A stretch of DNA of 64,000 nt, taken from positions 35,455,119-35,519,118 of the forward strand of contig NC_068350.1 in the NCBI RefSeq assembly GCF_014633365.1. Reading direction: 5' to 3'. This document shows positions 23,293 to 34,036 of this stretch, piece by piece. Position 1 is the first letter of the stretch; the number at the start of each line of letters is the position of its first letter. The position numbers were made by a program, and so were the translations under genes. Under the pieces are notes generated by a model that saw only the letters and a program-made list of their open reading frames with translations, was not told where the DNA came from and did not search any database. Source of the DNA: Diospyros lotus (lineage: Eukaryota; Streptophyta; Magnoliopsida; Ericales; Ebenaceae).

Positions 23293-24621
23293 TCACACAA
23301 TTTGATCAGCATAATATTTAAACAGATATGGTTCATCCCAGAAAAATGTTCTGACCTTCCTGAAAAACTTTTGTCTATCTGGCTTAGTCCAATGACTGGG
23401 AACTGTACCTACAGCTAAATAATTAGCTATGTCAGCGTACCAAGGGGCAGAAGTCAATGTACTCACATGAAGAAGATGTTCATCAGGAAATTTATCAGGA
23501 ATGGAACCCTCAGTAAGATCCTGACCTGGGATTCTAGACAGATGGTCAGCTACAACATTTTCTACTCCCTTTTTATCCTTAATTTCTATGTGGAACTCTT
23601 GGAGGAGCAGAATCCACCTAATGAGGCGTGGCTTGGTGTTTTGCTTGGTGAGCAGATATTTCCAAGCAGCGTGATCTGTGTACACAATCACCTTTGATCC
23701 TATCAGGTATGACCTAAACTTATCCAATGCAAACACCATAGCCAACAATTCTTTTTCTGTGGTAGTGTAATTTCTCTGGGCTTCATTTAAGGTTCTGCTA
23801 GCATAGTAAATGACATGGGGCTTCTTCTCTTTGCTCTGTCCTAACACAGCCCCTATGGCATAATCACTCGCATCACACATTAGTTCAAAAGGTAAAGTCC
23901 AGTCAGGAGGTTGTATGATGGGTGCAGTGATAAGTGCATGTTTCAGCTTCTCAAAGACACTTTGACAATTTGGGGTCCACTCGAATGGAATGTCCTGAGA
24001 TAACAGACAACACAAGGGTCTTGCTATTGTGCTAAATGAGGCAATAAATCTCCTATAAAAGCCAGCATGATCAAGAAAAGATCTAATGTCCTTGACATTT
24101 CTAGGGGCTGGAAGCTTCTGAATGGCTTCAACTTTGGCCTTGTCTACTTCTAGACCCCTAGATGAGACTATGTGTCCTAAGACAATGCCTTGGTTAACCA
24201 TGAAGTGGCATTTTTCCCAATTGAGCACAAGATGAGTCTCCTCACAACGAATCAAAACTTTCTCCAGATTTTTTAAACACAAGTCAAAGCTACTTCCATA
24301 GACAGACAAGTCATCCATAAACACCTCTACAATATGTTCAGCCATTTCATTAAAGATACTCATCATACACCTTTGAAAGGTGGAAGGAGCATTGCACAAC
24401 CCAAATGGCATACGTTTATATGCAAATGTCCCAAAAGGGCAGGTGAAGGTTGTTTTCTCTTGATCTTCCAATGCTACATCAATCTGATTATATCCTGAAT
24501 ATCCATCCAAAAAATAGTAGAATGCTTGACCTGCTATCCTTTCAAGTGTTTGATCTAGAAACGGGAGAGGAAAATGGTCCTTTCTAGTCATGGAGTTGAT
24601 TTTTCTATAGTCTATGCACAC
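23293..24621 (-). CDS. Athila reverse transcriptase and RNase H
   Basis: 442 codons. Reverse transcriptase occupies about residues 1-170: [29 protein letters not shown] (first catalytic Asp), [12 protein letters not shown], and the FMDDLSVYG active-site box. RNase H follows at about residues 240-370, with [15 protein letters not shown] and [12 protein letters not shown], closing with [12 protein letters not shown]. The start of the domain lies in another frame (24605-24943), so a one-base frameshift sits near 24640. A TGA ends it at about 23290 before integrase. Confidence 0.9.
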   Translation of the reverse strand: MCIDYRKINSMTRKDHFPLPFLDQTLERIAGQAFYYFLDGYSGYNQIDVALEDQEKTTFTCPFGTFAYKRMPFGLCNAPSTFQRCMMSIFNEMAEHIVEVFMDDLSVYGSSFDLCLKNLEKVLIRCEETHLVLNWEKCHFMVNQGIVLGHIVSSRGLEVDKAKVEAIQKLPAPRNVKDIRSFLDHAGFYRRFIASFSTIARPLCCLLSQDIPFEWTPNCQSVFEKLKHALITAPIIQPPDWTLPFELMCDASDYAIGAVLGQSKEKKPHVIYYASRTLNEAQRNYTTTEKELLAMVFALDKFRSYLIGSKVIVYTDHAAWKYLLTKQNTKPRLIRWILLLQEFHIEIKDKKGVENVVADHLSRIPGQDLTEGSIPDKFPDEHLLHVSTLTSAPWYADIANYLAVGTVPSHWTKPDRQKFFRKVRTFFWDEPYLFKYYADQIV

Positions 24622-24943
24622 ACGCCAACCTGTTTGGAGGCGGGACTAACTCATTCTTCTCATTTTTCACCACAGTAACTCCAGACCGTTTAGGAACGAC
24701 CTGAGTTGGACTAACCCATTTTAAATCAAATATTGGATAAATAATACCTGCATCCAGTAGTTTGATCACTTCTTTTCGAACCACTTCTTTCATATTAGGA
24801 TTTAGCCTTCTCTGCATTTGCCTCACTGGTTTTGAATTTTCTTCTAAGAAGATCCTATGGGTGCAAATTAGAGGGCTAATTCCATGCAAGTCTGATATGG
24901 TCCATCCTAAAGCCTTCTTGTGTGCTCTCAGTACTTTCATCAA
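24605..24943 (-). CDS. Athila reverse transcriptase N-terminal part
   Basis: 112 codons holding the linker and first reverse transcriptase blocks ([34 protein letters not shown]). It is cut upstream by a TAG at about 24949 and shifts frame near 24640, where the reading passes to the main reverse transcriptase frame. Confidence 0.8.
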   Translation of the reverse strand: MMKVLRAHKKALGWTISDLHGISPLICTHRIFLEENSKPVRQMQRRLNPNMKEVVRKEVIKLLDAGIIYPIFDLKWVSPTQVVPKRSGVTVVKNEKNELVPPPNRLACVHRL

Positions 24944-25024
24944 CTACACTTCTTGTTGGGTACTTAGGCTGGAAGAGATGACTACTGGGTATGTCTCTCT
25001 TTCTCCTAGAAAGGCATACTTCAA

Positions 25025-25468
25025 CTAAAATGGCAGTGGCTTCTTTTTAGGAATGGGTGGATAACTCACAGAGGTTGATGGTTTATTCAAAGGTTCTACA
25101 GGCTCTAGCTTAGGAATCCATTGAGTCAAGGGCATCTCACTTTCCTTTCTGATATCCTCCAAACGATTATCTCCTTTCACAGTTTGAGTGACAAATTCTT
25201 TCTCAAAATACTCTTCAGACAGAGTTTGAATCAAATCTACCTCTTCTATCTCACTTTCAGTGTTCTGTTGTTTGGAAATTCTGAAAATATTCATCTCCAC
25301 AGTCATGTTTCCAAATGACAGTTTCAAAACTCCATTCCTACAGTTAATGATTGCATTGGAAGTTGCTAGGAATGGTCTCCCCAAGATGATAGGAACAGGT
25401 GGTTGTGGACCATGATGGAGTTGAGTGTCTAGAACTATGAAGTCTACTAGGAAGTAGAATTTATCCAT
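25025..25468 (-). CDS. Athila protease C-terminus and linker
   Basis: 147 codons in the same frame as the gag-protease ORF, from which it is separated by a single TAG next to position 25469. It carries the protease flap/end segment (ILGRPFLATSNAIINC), then a charged linker (SEIEEVDLIQTLSEEYFEKE). It ends at another TAG (about 25025), and the following pol frame has one more TAG before 24943. Confidence 0.8.
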   Translation of the reverse strand: MDKFYFLVDFIVLDTQLHHGPQPPVPIILGRPFLATSNAIINCRNGVLKLSFGNMTVEMNIFRISKQQNTESEIEEVDLIQTLSEEYFEKEFVTQTVKGDNRLEDIRKESEMPLTQWIPKLEPVEPLNKPSTSVSYPPIPKKKPLPF

Positions 25469-27661
25469 CTAAACTAAGACATCTTCCACAATACCCCTAG
25501 GAACTTTGACTGATCTGTCTGCCAGTTGCAGAGTGACTCTGGTAGGCTTAAGTTCTCCCAAACCCAACTGTTGATAGACACTATAAGGCAATAGGTTGAC
25601 ACTTGCTCCTAAATTTAAGAGTGCCTGATCAACCTTCTTGCTTCCTATTATGCATGAGATGGTTGGACAACCTGGGTCCTTGTATTTGGGAGGAGTCTTA
25701 AATTGCAAAATGGAGCTCACTTGCTCAATCAGAAATGCTTTTCCATGCATGTTCACTTTTCTCTTTACAGTGCAAAGATCTTTTAGGAATTTCGCATATG
25801 AGGGTGTTTGTTTGATCGCATCCAAGAGTGGAATATTGATCCTTACTTGTTTAAACACCTTATATATGTCAGCATTTTGTTGTTCCTTTTTTGTAACACT
25901 CAGTCTTTGAGGAAAAGGAGGTTTAGGATGATATTGACTTTCTCTTTCAATGTTCTTACCCTTTCCATCTTCTTTTTGTTTTTGCTTGTTTTTTTCTTTT
26001 TCACTGTTTTCATTTTTTTCTAAGGTTGACTCCTGTCCTTCTGCTTTCTCTTCCTCACCAACAGTTTGGCTTATCCTAAGATCATTTGGTTTTTCAATCA
26101 CCTTTCCACTTCTTAGGATAGTCACAGATTGGACTTGTTCATGTGCATTACTTTCACCACTAGAAGATTCCACCTGATTTGTTTGCCTAACTGGGTTAGG
26201 GTTGGTTTGAGAAGGGAATCTTCCAGGTTCTCTCACACTTAGTGTTTGGGTCAACTTTGTTATCTGGCTTCTCATATCCTCCACGGCTTTATTTGTTTGC
26301 TCTTGATTCTTTGTAAGTTGGGCAACTTGATTGTTGATGCCTGTTTGATTTTGAATGAACTGATGCAAGGTATCTTCCAAAGATCTCCTGTGAGGAGGTT
26401 GGTAAGTATTGGATGAAGAACCTTGATTTTGTTGGAAGGATTGTTGATATGCAGGGAAGGAGTTTTGAGAATGACTTCCAGAATCATGTCTCCATGAAAA
26501 ATTGGGGTGATTCCTATTATTGGGATGGTATGAATTGTAGTTTTGATTGTTCCCGTAATAGGTTCCACTTTGATTTTGATTCTGTCTTCCCTCAAAATTG
26601 TGTGAATTATTGTTATTAGTCTGCCCATACAATACCTCCTTGAAAGCAGGTAGAGTAGGGCATTCTTCAGTTGCATGATCCATTATTTTACACACAGCAC
26701 ATTTCACTTCTACTTGTTTAACAGATTGTACCTTTTTGGGCTCCATGTTTTCAACTTTTTTTGTTAAGGCAGTTAGTCTTGCATTTAGATCATCATTCTC
26801 ATTCAACTGGTATCTACCTCTTTGTTGTGGATTTTCCCTTAAATCAAATGAAGATGTTGGGCCAACTTCCCAATTTCTTGTATTTTCAGCCAATGTGTCA
26901 AAGAAGTGAAAAGCTTCTTCTGGAGTTTTCTCATAGAATTCTCCATTACACATTGTAGAAACTAACATTTTTAATTGGGGCGTGAGTGAGTCATAAAAGA
27001 AACTGACCACTCGCCATTGCTCAAAGGCATGGTGCAAACAAGTGTGGAGAAGATCTTTGAATCTTTCCCACGCTTGGGCAAAATTTTCACTTGATTTACA
27101 GGCAAAGTTCATGATTTGTCTTTGAAGAGTAGTGGTTCTGTTGGCAGGAAAATATTTTTTTAAGAAAATTGCTTGCATTTCTCTCCAAGTTCCTATAGAT
27201 CTAGATGGGAGAGTGCCTAACCACATTTTTGCCTTATCTTTCAGTGAGAATGGGAAAAGTTTTAACCTTATAACATCCTCATTTACTGTATGGTCCATGC
27301 AAGTGCTACATACTTCCTTGAATTCTTTCATATGAGTATATGGATTTTCAGAATCCATACCATGGAATGTGGGCAACAATTGGATTGTGCCAAGTTTGAA
27401 ATTGAACCTATGGTGATTTATGGGAAGGATGATACATGAGGGTATTGTCTGCCTTGGAGGGTGAAGGTACTCTCTAAGAGATCTAATCAATTCCTGATCA
27501 ATAGGATCAGGATCACCATGGTCACTCCCATGTTCAGACATGTTGTTTGGTTGAGCCATAAATGAGTGTGGCAATGAAAACTCAAAATCAGATGGAGTAC
27601 TTTCTGAATGTAACACTTGTTCAACCACTCTACTGGATCTAAGTCTCATACACCAGACCAA
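25469..27661 (-). CDS. Athila Gag and protease N-terminus
   Basis: 730 codons. The real start may be the internal Met of MAQPNNMSEHGSDHG (residue 35). The capsid core is at about residues 140-270 (WLGTLPSRSIGTWREMQAIF, FACKSSENFAQAWERFKDLL). An intact CCHC zinc knuckle CAVCKIMDHATEECP follows at about residue 325, then an Asn/Gln-rich region (330-430). The protease site reads NLGASVNLLPYSVY at about residue 683, with Asn where the catalytic Asp of the DxGA motif belongs, so the protease is probably inactive even apart from the stops. The frame ends at a TAG, with pol continuing in frame. Confidence 0.9.
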   Translation of the reverse strand: MVWCMRLRSSRVVEQVLHSESTPSDFEFSLPHSFMAQPNNMSEHGSDHGDPDPIDQELIRSLREYLHPPRQTIPSCIILPINHHRFNFKLGTIQLLPTFHGMDSENPYTHMKEFKEVCSTCMDHTVNEDVIRLKLFPFSLKDKAKMWLGTLPSRSIGTWREMQAIFLKKYFPANRTTTLQRQIMNFACKSSENFAQAWERFKDLLHTCLHHAFEQWRVVSFFYDSLTPQLKMLVSTMCNGEFYEKTPEEAFHFFDTLAENTRNWEVGPTSSFDLRENPQQRGRYQLNENDDLNARLTALTKKVENMEPKKVQSVKQVEVKCAVCKIMDHATEECPTLPAFKEVLYGQTNNNNSHNFEGRQNQNQSGTYYGNNQNYNSYHPNNRNHPNFSWRHDSGSHSQNSFPAYQQSFQQNQGSSSNTYQPPHRRSLEDTLHQFIQNQTGINNQVAQLTKNQEQTNKAVEDMRSQITKLTQTLSVREPGRFPSQTNPNPVRQTNQVESSSGESNAHEQVQSVTILRSGKVIEKPNDLRISQTVGEEEKAEGQESTLEKNENSEKEKNKQKQKEDGKGKNIERESQYHPKPPFPQRLSVTKKEQQNADIYKVFKQVRINIPLLDAIKQTPSYAKFLKDLCTVKRKVNMHGKAFLIEQVSSILQFKTPPKYKDPGCPTISCIIGSKKVDQALLNLGASVNLLPYSVYQQLGLGELKPTRVTLQLADRSVKVPRGIVEDVLV

Positions 27662-27760
27662 ACTGACAGAGAAGGGAAACTAAAGAACAGAAGTAAAAGA
27701 TAAAGGACTAGGGATGATTATTTGGCTTACCTTAATCTCCCCTGCAACGGCGCCAAAATT
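27662..27760 (-). other. Athila leader and primer-binding site
   Basis: On the minus strand, three bases after the 5' LTR the sequence reads TTTGGCGCCGTTGCAGGGG (27757 downward). This matches the tRNA-Asp-type primer site typical of Athila (TGGCGCCGTTGC core) and primes minus-strand synthesis. Gag starts about 80 bases further on, so the leader is short. Confidence 0.85.
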
Positions 27761-28690
27761 TGCTGCATCGCTCACCCTGCATTTATCACTTTTTGTATTT
27801 TTCTTTCACTAATTTAGCTGATTTAGCAACTAATTATGTTCACAGATAGGATGAGGCGTTTAGACTCGCCAGTGCACGAGTGTGATTGTAGCAAAAAATT
27901 TATATGTAATTTTTTCGGGCAAGACCGGGTCGATTCACAGGGAGATTACTCATGGAAGGAGATAACCACACCAGTTCTTTTAATTAACAGAATAATAAAA
28001 TGAGATCAAACTAAATCTGATATGACTATAATCTGGAAATGGAGAGGTCTTGGGTCAAGACAGATCTGGTGCCAAACCCAACTGATTTTCCATATAGCTT
28101 TTTGTGATGTTATTAGCAGTTCAAATAGCTCGGGTTTTCAACCATTAAATGTACTACTGAGATGATGATAACTCTTTGTTCAAACAACCTCCATACATGG
28201 CATGGAGACTCTATGGTAAGCAGCTATCATAAATCAGTGTATAAATAACGTTTTGACAAATAATTGCTCGGGGCTTGGGTATGAGAACGTTTCCAGGTCA
28301 AGCAGCCCCCATACATGGCATGGGAACTCTAAGTTAGGCGTATGAACCAATCCAAGCCTGAGATTTTGGTTAATAACATTTCCCAAACTACTTTTGCTTT
28401 GGTTACTTTGACATATGGAGTTCTGCTATATTAATTCATCAGTGGCTTTGGGCACCGTCTTTGCCTTAACCCAAGAATCGAATTAGCCACACATCTTCAT
28501 AGGAAGTGTATGACTAAAACTAATCTCAACGGATGAATACGAGATTCGCAAAGAAAATAAATTGAGACAAACGATAAGAATTGAATAAACTACTGCTGTA
28601 TTAATTACTGAAACGAACTACAACTTGAAACAGAAATTAAGATGGACTTGTAATACAAAGCTCAGAACTAGCAAGAACAACTAGAGTAAC

Positions 28691-28916
28691 TGTAATACCC
28701 CGAGAGCCTAGAGAAGTTAGTATATATCGAGGATAGTGTAAGAAAGGAAACAACACCAGTTGGATACCTTTTGGGTTGAATGTTGACAAAGAACTCCCAA
28801 GTTAAGCGTGCTTAACCTGGGGTAATCCAGGGATGGGTGACCCCCCTGGGAAGTTCGTGTAGGCCCATCAGGGTAAGTTGTTCCGGTCCTTCCTATTGCT
28901 CGAACGGGATGTTACA
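28691..28916 (+). mobile_element. Cassandra LTR copy 1
   Basis: 226 bp from TGTAATACCCCGAGAGCC to GGGATGTTACA. The 5S-like core is at about 28790-28860. Confidence 0.9.
28790..28860 (+). other. 5S rRNA-like core of the Cassandra LTR
   Basis: GAACTCCCAAGTTAAGCGTG and GGATGGGTGACC, followed by CTGGGAAGTTCGTGT, match the second half of plant 5S rRNA, including the internal RNA polymerase III control region. This is part of the TRIM and not a functional 5S gene: the first half of 5S is absent and the sequence between the blocks differs. The same core occurs at about 29205-29275 and, more diverged, near 41649-41715. Confidence 0.85.
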
Positions 28917-28918
28917 AA

Positions 28919-28930
28919 TGGTATCAGAGC
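28919..28930 (+). other. Cassandra primer-binding site (tRNA-Met type)
   Basis: TGGTATCAGAGC lies two bases after LTR copy 1. The second copy is at 29335-29346. Confidence 0.9.
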
Positions 28931-29108
28931 CGACCCCTGAGCCTCTGAGCGCGGTGGTGGGGCAAACCTCAGCGAGGAAGCTGAGTCCCTGAGGGGGGTG
29001 CATGTAGGCACCTTAGGCGAATCCCACATCGGCCATGCATCGGGGAGAGATCTGGGACCGGTTGTAAGGTCGCATGACGGGGACGTCATGTGCTTAAGGA
29101 GGGGAGAA

Positions 29109-29332
29109 TGTAATACCCCGAGAGCCCAGAGAAATTAGTATATATCGAGGATAGTGTAAGAAAGGAAACAACACCAGCTGGAACTTTTGGGCTGAATGTT
29201 GGCAAAGAACTCCCAAGTTAAGCGTGTTTGACCTGGGGTAATCCAGGGATGGGTGACCGTCCTGGGAAGTTCGTGTAGGCCCATTAGGGTAAGTTGTTCC
29301 GGTCCTTCCTATCGCTCGATCGGAATGTTACA
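29109..29332 (+). mobile_element. Cassandra LTR copy 2
   Basis: 224 bp, starting TGTAATACCCCGAGAGCCCA and ending GGAATGTTACA. It sits between the two internal regions. Confidence 0.9.
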
Positions 29333-29544
29333 AATGGTATCAGAGCCGACCCCCGAGCCTCTGAGCGCGGTGGTGGGGCAAACCTCAGCGAGGAGACTGA
29401 GTCTCGAGGGGGGCGTGAGGCCCCTATGGGGGGTGCGTGTAGGCACCTTAGGCGAATCCCACATCGGCCATGCAAGGGGGGAGAGATCTGGGACCGGTTG
29501 TAAGGTCGCATGACGGGGACGTCATGTGCTTAAGGGGGGGAGAA

Positions 29545-29683
29545 TGTAATACCCTGAGAGCCCAAAGAAGTTAGTATATATCGAGGATAGTGTAAGAAAG
29601 GAAACAACACTAGTTGGATACCTTTTGGGCTGAATGTTGGCAAAGAACTCCCAAGTTAAGCGTGCTTAACCTGGGGTAATCCA
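29545..29683 (+). mobile_element. Cassandra LTR copy 3, truncated
   Basis: It starts TGTAATACCCTGAGAGCC and stops after CTGGGGTAATCCA, in the middle of the 5S-like core, where it joins Tekay LTR sequence. Confidence 0.9.
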
Positions 29684-32108
29684 CTGCTAGAACCCACCTC
29701 AGGAACTCTCTCGCCGCTATCTGGAATGGTGAAGAATACAAGGTGAGTCACAAGACTCAGCAAGCAATAAGCATGAAAGAAATATTAGCTGAGTCAAAGA
29801 AATTTCGAACTCATCATAAATAACTCATCTCAATACCACCAGGTAACTCGATATAAACTGAGGGATATCTTAACTCTTCTTATAATCGAACTCATTAATG
29901 AAGGTTTGATATATTTGAATAAACTGTTATGGTTGCACAGGTTCTCATATGATGATGCTCAGAATGAATATATCTCATGCAGGTATGCACATACTGGCCT
30001 GACGGCCCACATAAATCTCAATCCACCTTAAATGCAACTCAAGGCACAAAGGCGTAAATATAAACTCATATCTGCCTGTGGCTGAACCTGCAACCAAAAG
30101 AAATAAGCACATATACTCACTAGGGTTTAAAACCCCTACTCCATAATAAGGAGCGTAAATAATTATCTCGCTAGGGCCGTACGATGCCCCTAATTACCGG
30201 TAATCAAAGATCTCAAAATGAGCTCAAGGGATCCCATCGCGGACTAGGCCGCCTCAATGCAACAATGCACAAATAATATGCTAGCACACAATATGTAGTG
30301 CTCCACAATAAACAAAATGCTCAATGCTCACACAACATGAATGCTCATATTTCATAACAGATCTCATCACAATCTCCTACAATGCATGTATCTTAATTAA
30401 ACTTTAATCAAAAAGTTACATATTAGATCTCAAGTCTCATGAATTCAAGGATATGTTAGATGAATAAGACTTGCTTAATATTATTTTTAAGGCATAAGAT
30501 TTCTTTAAATCTTATTAATCTTTATTTATAATAATTTAAATTTAATTTAGAACTTAATTACAGAGATTTTCACTTGCATTAAAATCATATTAGGATGAAA
30601 ATGGATTTTCTTCTCTCGGTGCTACAGTAACCCGGATTGCTACAGTAACTCGCTGCTATGCTGTTGCTACAGTGATCGCTACAGCAATCAGCTACAGTAA
30701 TCGCTACAGTGCAATCGCTACAGTATCACTGCTACACTATCGCTGCTGCCATTAACGTCTTTCTGTAACTTTTTTCTACAACTCATTATGCAGATACATA
30801 TATATATAACTCTATAAATCAGTGAGAAGATATTAATATAGAAACAGAGGCTATTTGGATAAATACGGGCAGATTTCTTCTGTATATGTTATGGCAGTCT
30901 CCAATCCAATACAGCTGCTTGGTTTTATATATATATATATATAACAATGAGAAACTCTTAATACCAAAACAGGGGCTACTATATATGAAAATATATTAGA
31001 GATTTCATCTTATGAATTTGGGTAGCATTATTTGGAAGCACATATTCAGATAGCATGATTTTTGGACAGATTTACACATCACTGTTACATTCATCTGCAA
31101 CCCGATAGATATATAAATATACACATATATATATATATATATCAATGAGAGTCTATTCAAATATGGGTGAGAGGCGTTTAGGTATCATATTCTGATTTCA
31201 TAAACAAGGGCTACAAAAGAGTAAAAGGCTCATTCGAATGTGCTGAAACTTATTTGGATTGGTTATCTTCATCCTCCTCAAGCTCTTACGTACAAGGGAT
31301 TATGTCTAAATATGTATATATATATATACTTCAACACCTATCAATGCCTACACCATTCCGAAGGAGTTATGGGAAACAAATCCCAATTGCTATGAAACAG
31401 TTTCAAGAATGACTCAAGAATTGTCTAGAGGGGATAGTTCAAGATTTCTTACTGGGCTTCTATATATATGCGTATATCTATATTGCAAGACTTACAGTGA
31501 ACCCAAACTTGCAACAGGGGAGAGAAAAGAATAATAGTTATATGACTCAGTGAGGAGAAAGACTTGCATCAAAGTGAAGAACTTAGGAAAGGAATTATGT
31601 AAAGAACTTGCATAAAAAAAAAGATAGCAGGATGCTTGCCTCGATTTTTTTACTGCAACGTGAAGCTCTATTAAGTTTTTTTGCAAAGCCTTCTTTCTCC
31701 TTCCAACTCTCTGCTTTCTTGTACGGCATGGGAGAAAAACTCAACTTATGATAATATATATAATGGGAAAACCCTACATGAATAATTCCACTTTAATAAT
31801 AACTCTCCTAATTTCTCTTTAATTAAATCCCTTAATTCCCTTAATTTACTCCAATTAAATTCTTCCAAAATTACCCTCCCTTATTTATTCCAATTTCTCC
31901 CTAAATAAAATAAAATCTTTATTCTACTAAAATCCTAAAATTCCAAATAATGATATCCATGCTTTCTTTAAAAATTTAAAATACCCATAAGTATTTCCCT
32001 TGGCTAAAATCATATTAATTTGCTAAAAATTTAAATTCTCGACATTTCCAAGCCCTCAAAATATTTAATTCACTCGAAATTTCTTATGCCCTCTTACGGG
32101 TCACTACA
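29681..32108 (-). mobile_element. Tekay-type LTR (-), 3' end missing
   Basis: The minus strand starts TGTAGTGACCCGTAAGAGGG, like the LTR at 8677 (TGTAACGACCCGTTAGAGGG). The left part (cactgctag.., 'tggaatggtgaagaatacaagg', 'tcacaagactcagcaagc') aligns with the reverse complement of 10950-11040 in that LTR. The last roughly 300 bp of the LTR are absent and are replaced by Cassandra. The right end is followed by the TSD copy GTAAC. TA-rich microsatellites lie at about 30800, 30930, 31125 and 31315. No gene is seen. Confidence 0.8.
30621..30735. repeat. GCTACAGTAATC-type repeat
   Basis: About ten irregular copies of GCTACAGT(A/G)A(T/C) within 115 bp of the Tekay LTR. Confidence 0.75.
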
Positions 32109-33180
32109 GTAACTGAAGTGCTATTCGCAAAAAAATACAGACAAGAATAAAAACGAGAGAAACAGACAAAAGAAAAAAAAAACTCTCCACTTTCCAATGA
32201 TCTTCGTCTTTCTTGTGTTGTTTTTCTTAGTATCCTTTGCTCTCACCAACCTCTGATTCCAAAGAATGTTGGTTCCTTTTTAAGCTTACGGCGCATGGAA
32301 GTGGGGACCACCTGTTGAAAAGTTGTTCAAAAAATTGGTTGAATTTACCTCAGAGCCACCGCGTTTATTTGCGCATGTCAGATTTTTGTTCAGATGCTCA
32401 TTCAAATATCTTAGCAGAGATATTCAAATGTGCACTGAGTTTCTTTTGGCTGCTCGGGTCATTCGAATGAATTTCACGCTTTACTATTCCTTACACGGCG
32501 ATTTTCTTAGTCATTCGAATGCAACAGTACTTTTATTCGAATGAATTTCTAATTTTTCTCTTGACTTCTTCATTGCATTCGGATGACTTGGGAAGTATTC
32601 GAATCTGGAATTCCTTGAGTTGCTTCTTATTCGAATTACTCAGCCTTCATTCGAATAGATTTCCTTTCTTTTTCAATTACATTCGAATGACTGGGACTTT
32701 ATTTGGATATATCTTCACTGCTTCCAAACGATGTGCTTATCCGAATTTCTTCTCATGCTCGACTCATTTGAATGAATTGGGAAGTATTCGAATATGCACA
32801 ATCTTACCTGGAGATCTTGATTTTTGTTACTTCTTATTCGAATTAGGCCAAGCTTATCCGAATACATACCCGATATCTTGCATATTCGAATGTAAGAATG
32901 ATCTATTCGAATGATTAAGCAGCTTTCTTCTGATTTGCTCCATATTTGAATATCTTTGAAGACTCATTCGAATGGCTTTGACTTTTATTAGAACACCTTC
33001 ATTTCTTAGCTTTTTCTTCCTCTTTCAATCGTGCCTTTGGAGAGTATGAGTCATTCTTTCATCTCTTTTCCTTCTTTTGGTCTGCAACAAGCAATTTTGG
33101 AGATTTTAAGTCAATCAAATGGATTAGGAGGTAATAAAAACATAACAAATTTTGCATTTTTTTTAACATCAATCAGTGGA

Positions 33181-33343
33181 GACGTGCAAGTGAACCATGG
33201 TTGAGGGGTAGTCGTATTTTTCTTTGCATCTTGCTCACTAGCTGAGAAGGGCTTGTATCACCCTTTGTTTTCTTGTAGAATGATGCTGCACCTAGTTGGG
33301 TTAGGTTTCAGAGAGGAGATTGTATCGTGGTTGTGGGATTTAG
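33181..33343 (+). mobile_element. Tekay-type LTR (+), middle segment
   Basis: This continues the LTR interrupted at 15489. It contains 'cttgtatcaccctttgttttcttgtag', comparable to 50146-50175 in the Tekay LTR at 45499-51044. It is cut at 33344 by the copia LTR. Confidence 0.55.
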
Positions 33344-34036
33344 TGTTGAGCCAACTTGCTCCAATCAACCTATTATGTATTTTGATGTTTAACATTTTGA
33401 TGTTTAACAAAATATAATTTTAATAAAATTATTTTTGGTATATTTAAATCCCCTAATGAAATTTTTTATATATCTTAAGTATTATTGTAACGCCCCGTCT
33501 TCCCAGAACGCGCATTACCTTGAGATTTTGGGAATATATATATATTTTTTTTCAACATCATACACACAACATAACTCTCTCGATATACATACCCTCATCA
33601 TAATTATTTCTCGATAATCCCGATTATATCTTCTCAGCATATTAAAATTTAAGAAAATAATAGACTAAGACAGGTATTATCAATCATATCAGCAGAAGCA
33701 AGATCGAAACCTCAAGATATATTACCGACCAATTCCTCTTGCAATTAAATATCCAGATCGATGTTTCACATGAAAATATTAAAATATTACATAACCTCTG
33801 AACATCGTAATCATAGACAAAAACCTACGAAAACTAAACATAGCAGCTACATCTCGATGACATTCTTTCCCTTGGCGCCACTGCTTTCACCTAGAAAGTT
33901 TGAATATTCCAGGGATATAGTCCAAACTAGAAGCTAAATCATCTAAGTGAGAGTTCAAAAATATTATCATGAATATATGCAAAATCATATATAAAACCAA
34001 TAAATCTTGACATGCCCTAGCCTAAGAGAATCCCAC

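Larger units (their letters stand above)
28691..29683 (+). mobile_element. Tandem Cassandra TRIM array (LTR-internal-LTR-internal-partial LTR)
   Basis: Three LTRs (28691-28916, 29109-29332 and 29545-29683, the last truncated) alternate with two internal regions of about 190-210 bp. Each internal region starts with a tRNA-Met primer site and ends with a purine tract (aaggaggggagaa and aagggggggagaa). No protein is encoded. Cassandra is a terminal-repeat retrotransposon in miniature whose LTR contains a 5S rRNA-like segment. The truncated third LTR runs directly into a Tekay LTR at the sequence CCA (29681-29683). Confidence 0.95.
15490..33175 (-). mobile_element. Athila-type Ty3/gypsy retrotransposon, complete but mutated
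   Basis: Both LTRs are present (15490-17502 and 27761-33175), flanked by the TSD GTGGA (15485-15489 and 33176-33180). Order on the minus strand: 5' LTR, primer site matching the tRNA-Asp type used by Athila (TTTGGCGCCGTTGC at 27757 downward), gag, protease, reverse transcriptase, RNase H, integrase, a long spacer, an ORF at the env position, a long 3' region, polypurine tract, 3' LTR. The two LTRs differ at roughly a dozen sites over the first 310 bases compared by eye, so the insertion is not new. Gag-pol carries several stops and one frameshift, so it is non-autonomous. The 5' LTR is interrupted at 28691-32108. Confidence 0.95.
27761..33175 (-). mobile_element. Athila 5' LTR, split by a composite insertion
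   Basis: Copy of the left LTR (27761-28690 and 32114-33175, about 1.99 kb). It is interrupted at the sequence CTAGAGTAAC by the Cassandra/Tekay composite, which is flanked by GTAAC (28686-28690 and 32109-32113). The uninterrupted partner LTR reads straight through this site at about 16415-16435. Confidence 0.95.

Noticed and set aside
28790..28860. Possible 5S rRNA gene
   Set aside because: Only the second half of 5S is matched, it recurs in each LTR of a TRIM with primer site and purine tract, and the pattern is that of Cassandra.
15490..33175. Treating the env-position ORF as a true envelope gene (errantivirus-like)
   Set aside because: No signal peptide, cleavage site or transmembrane helix can be seen, and the domain resembles a plant transposon-associated protein instead.
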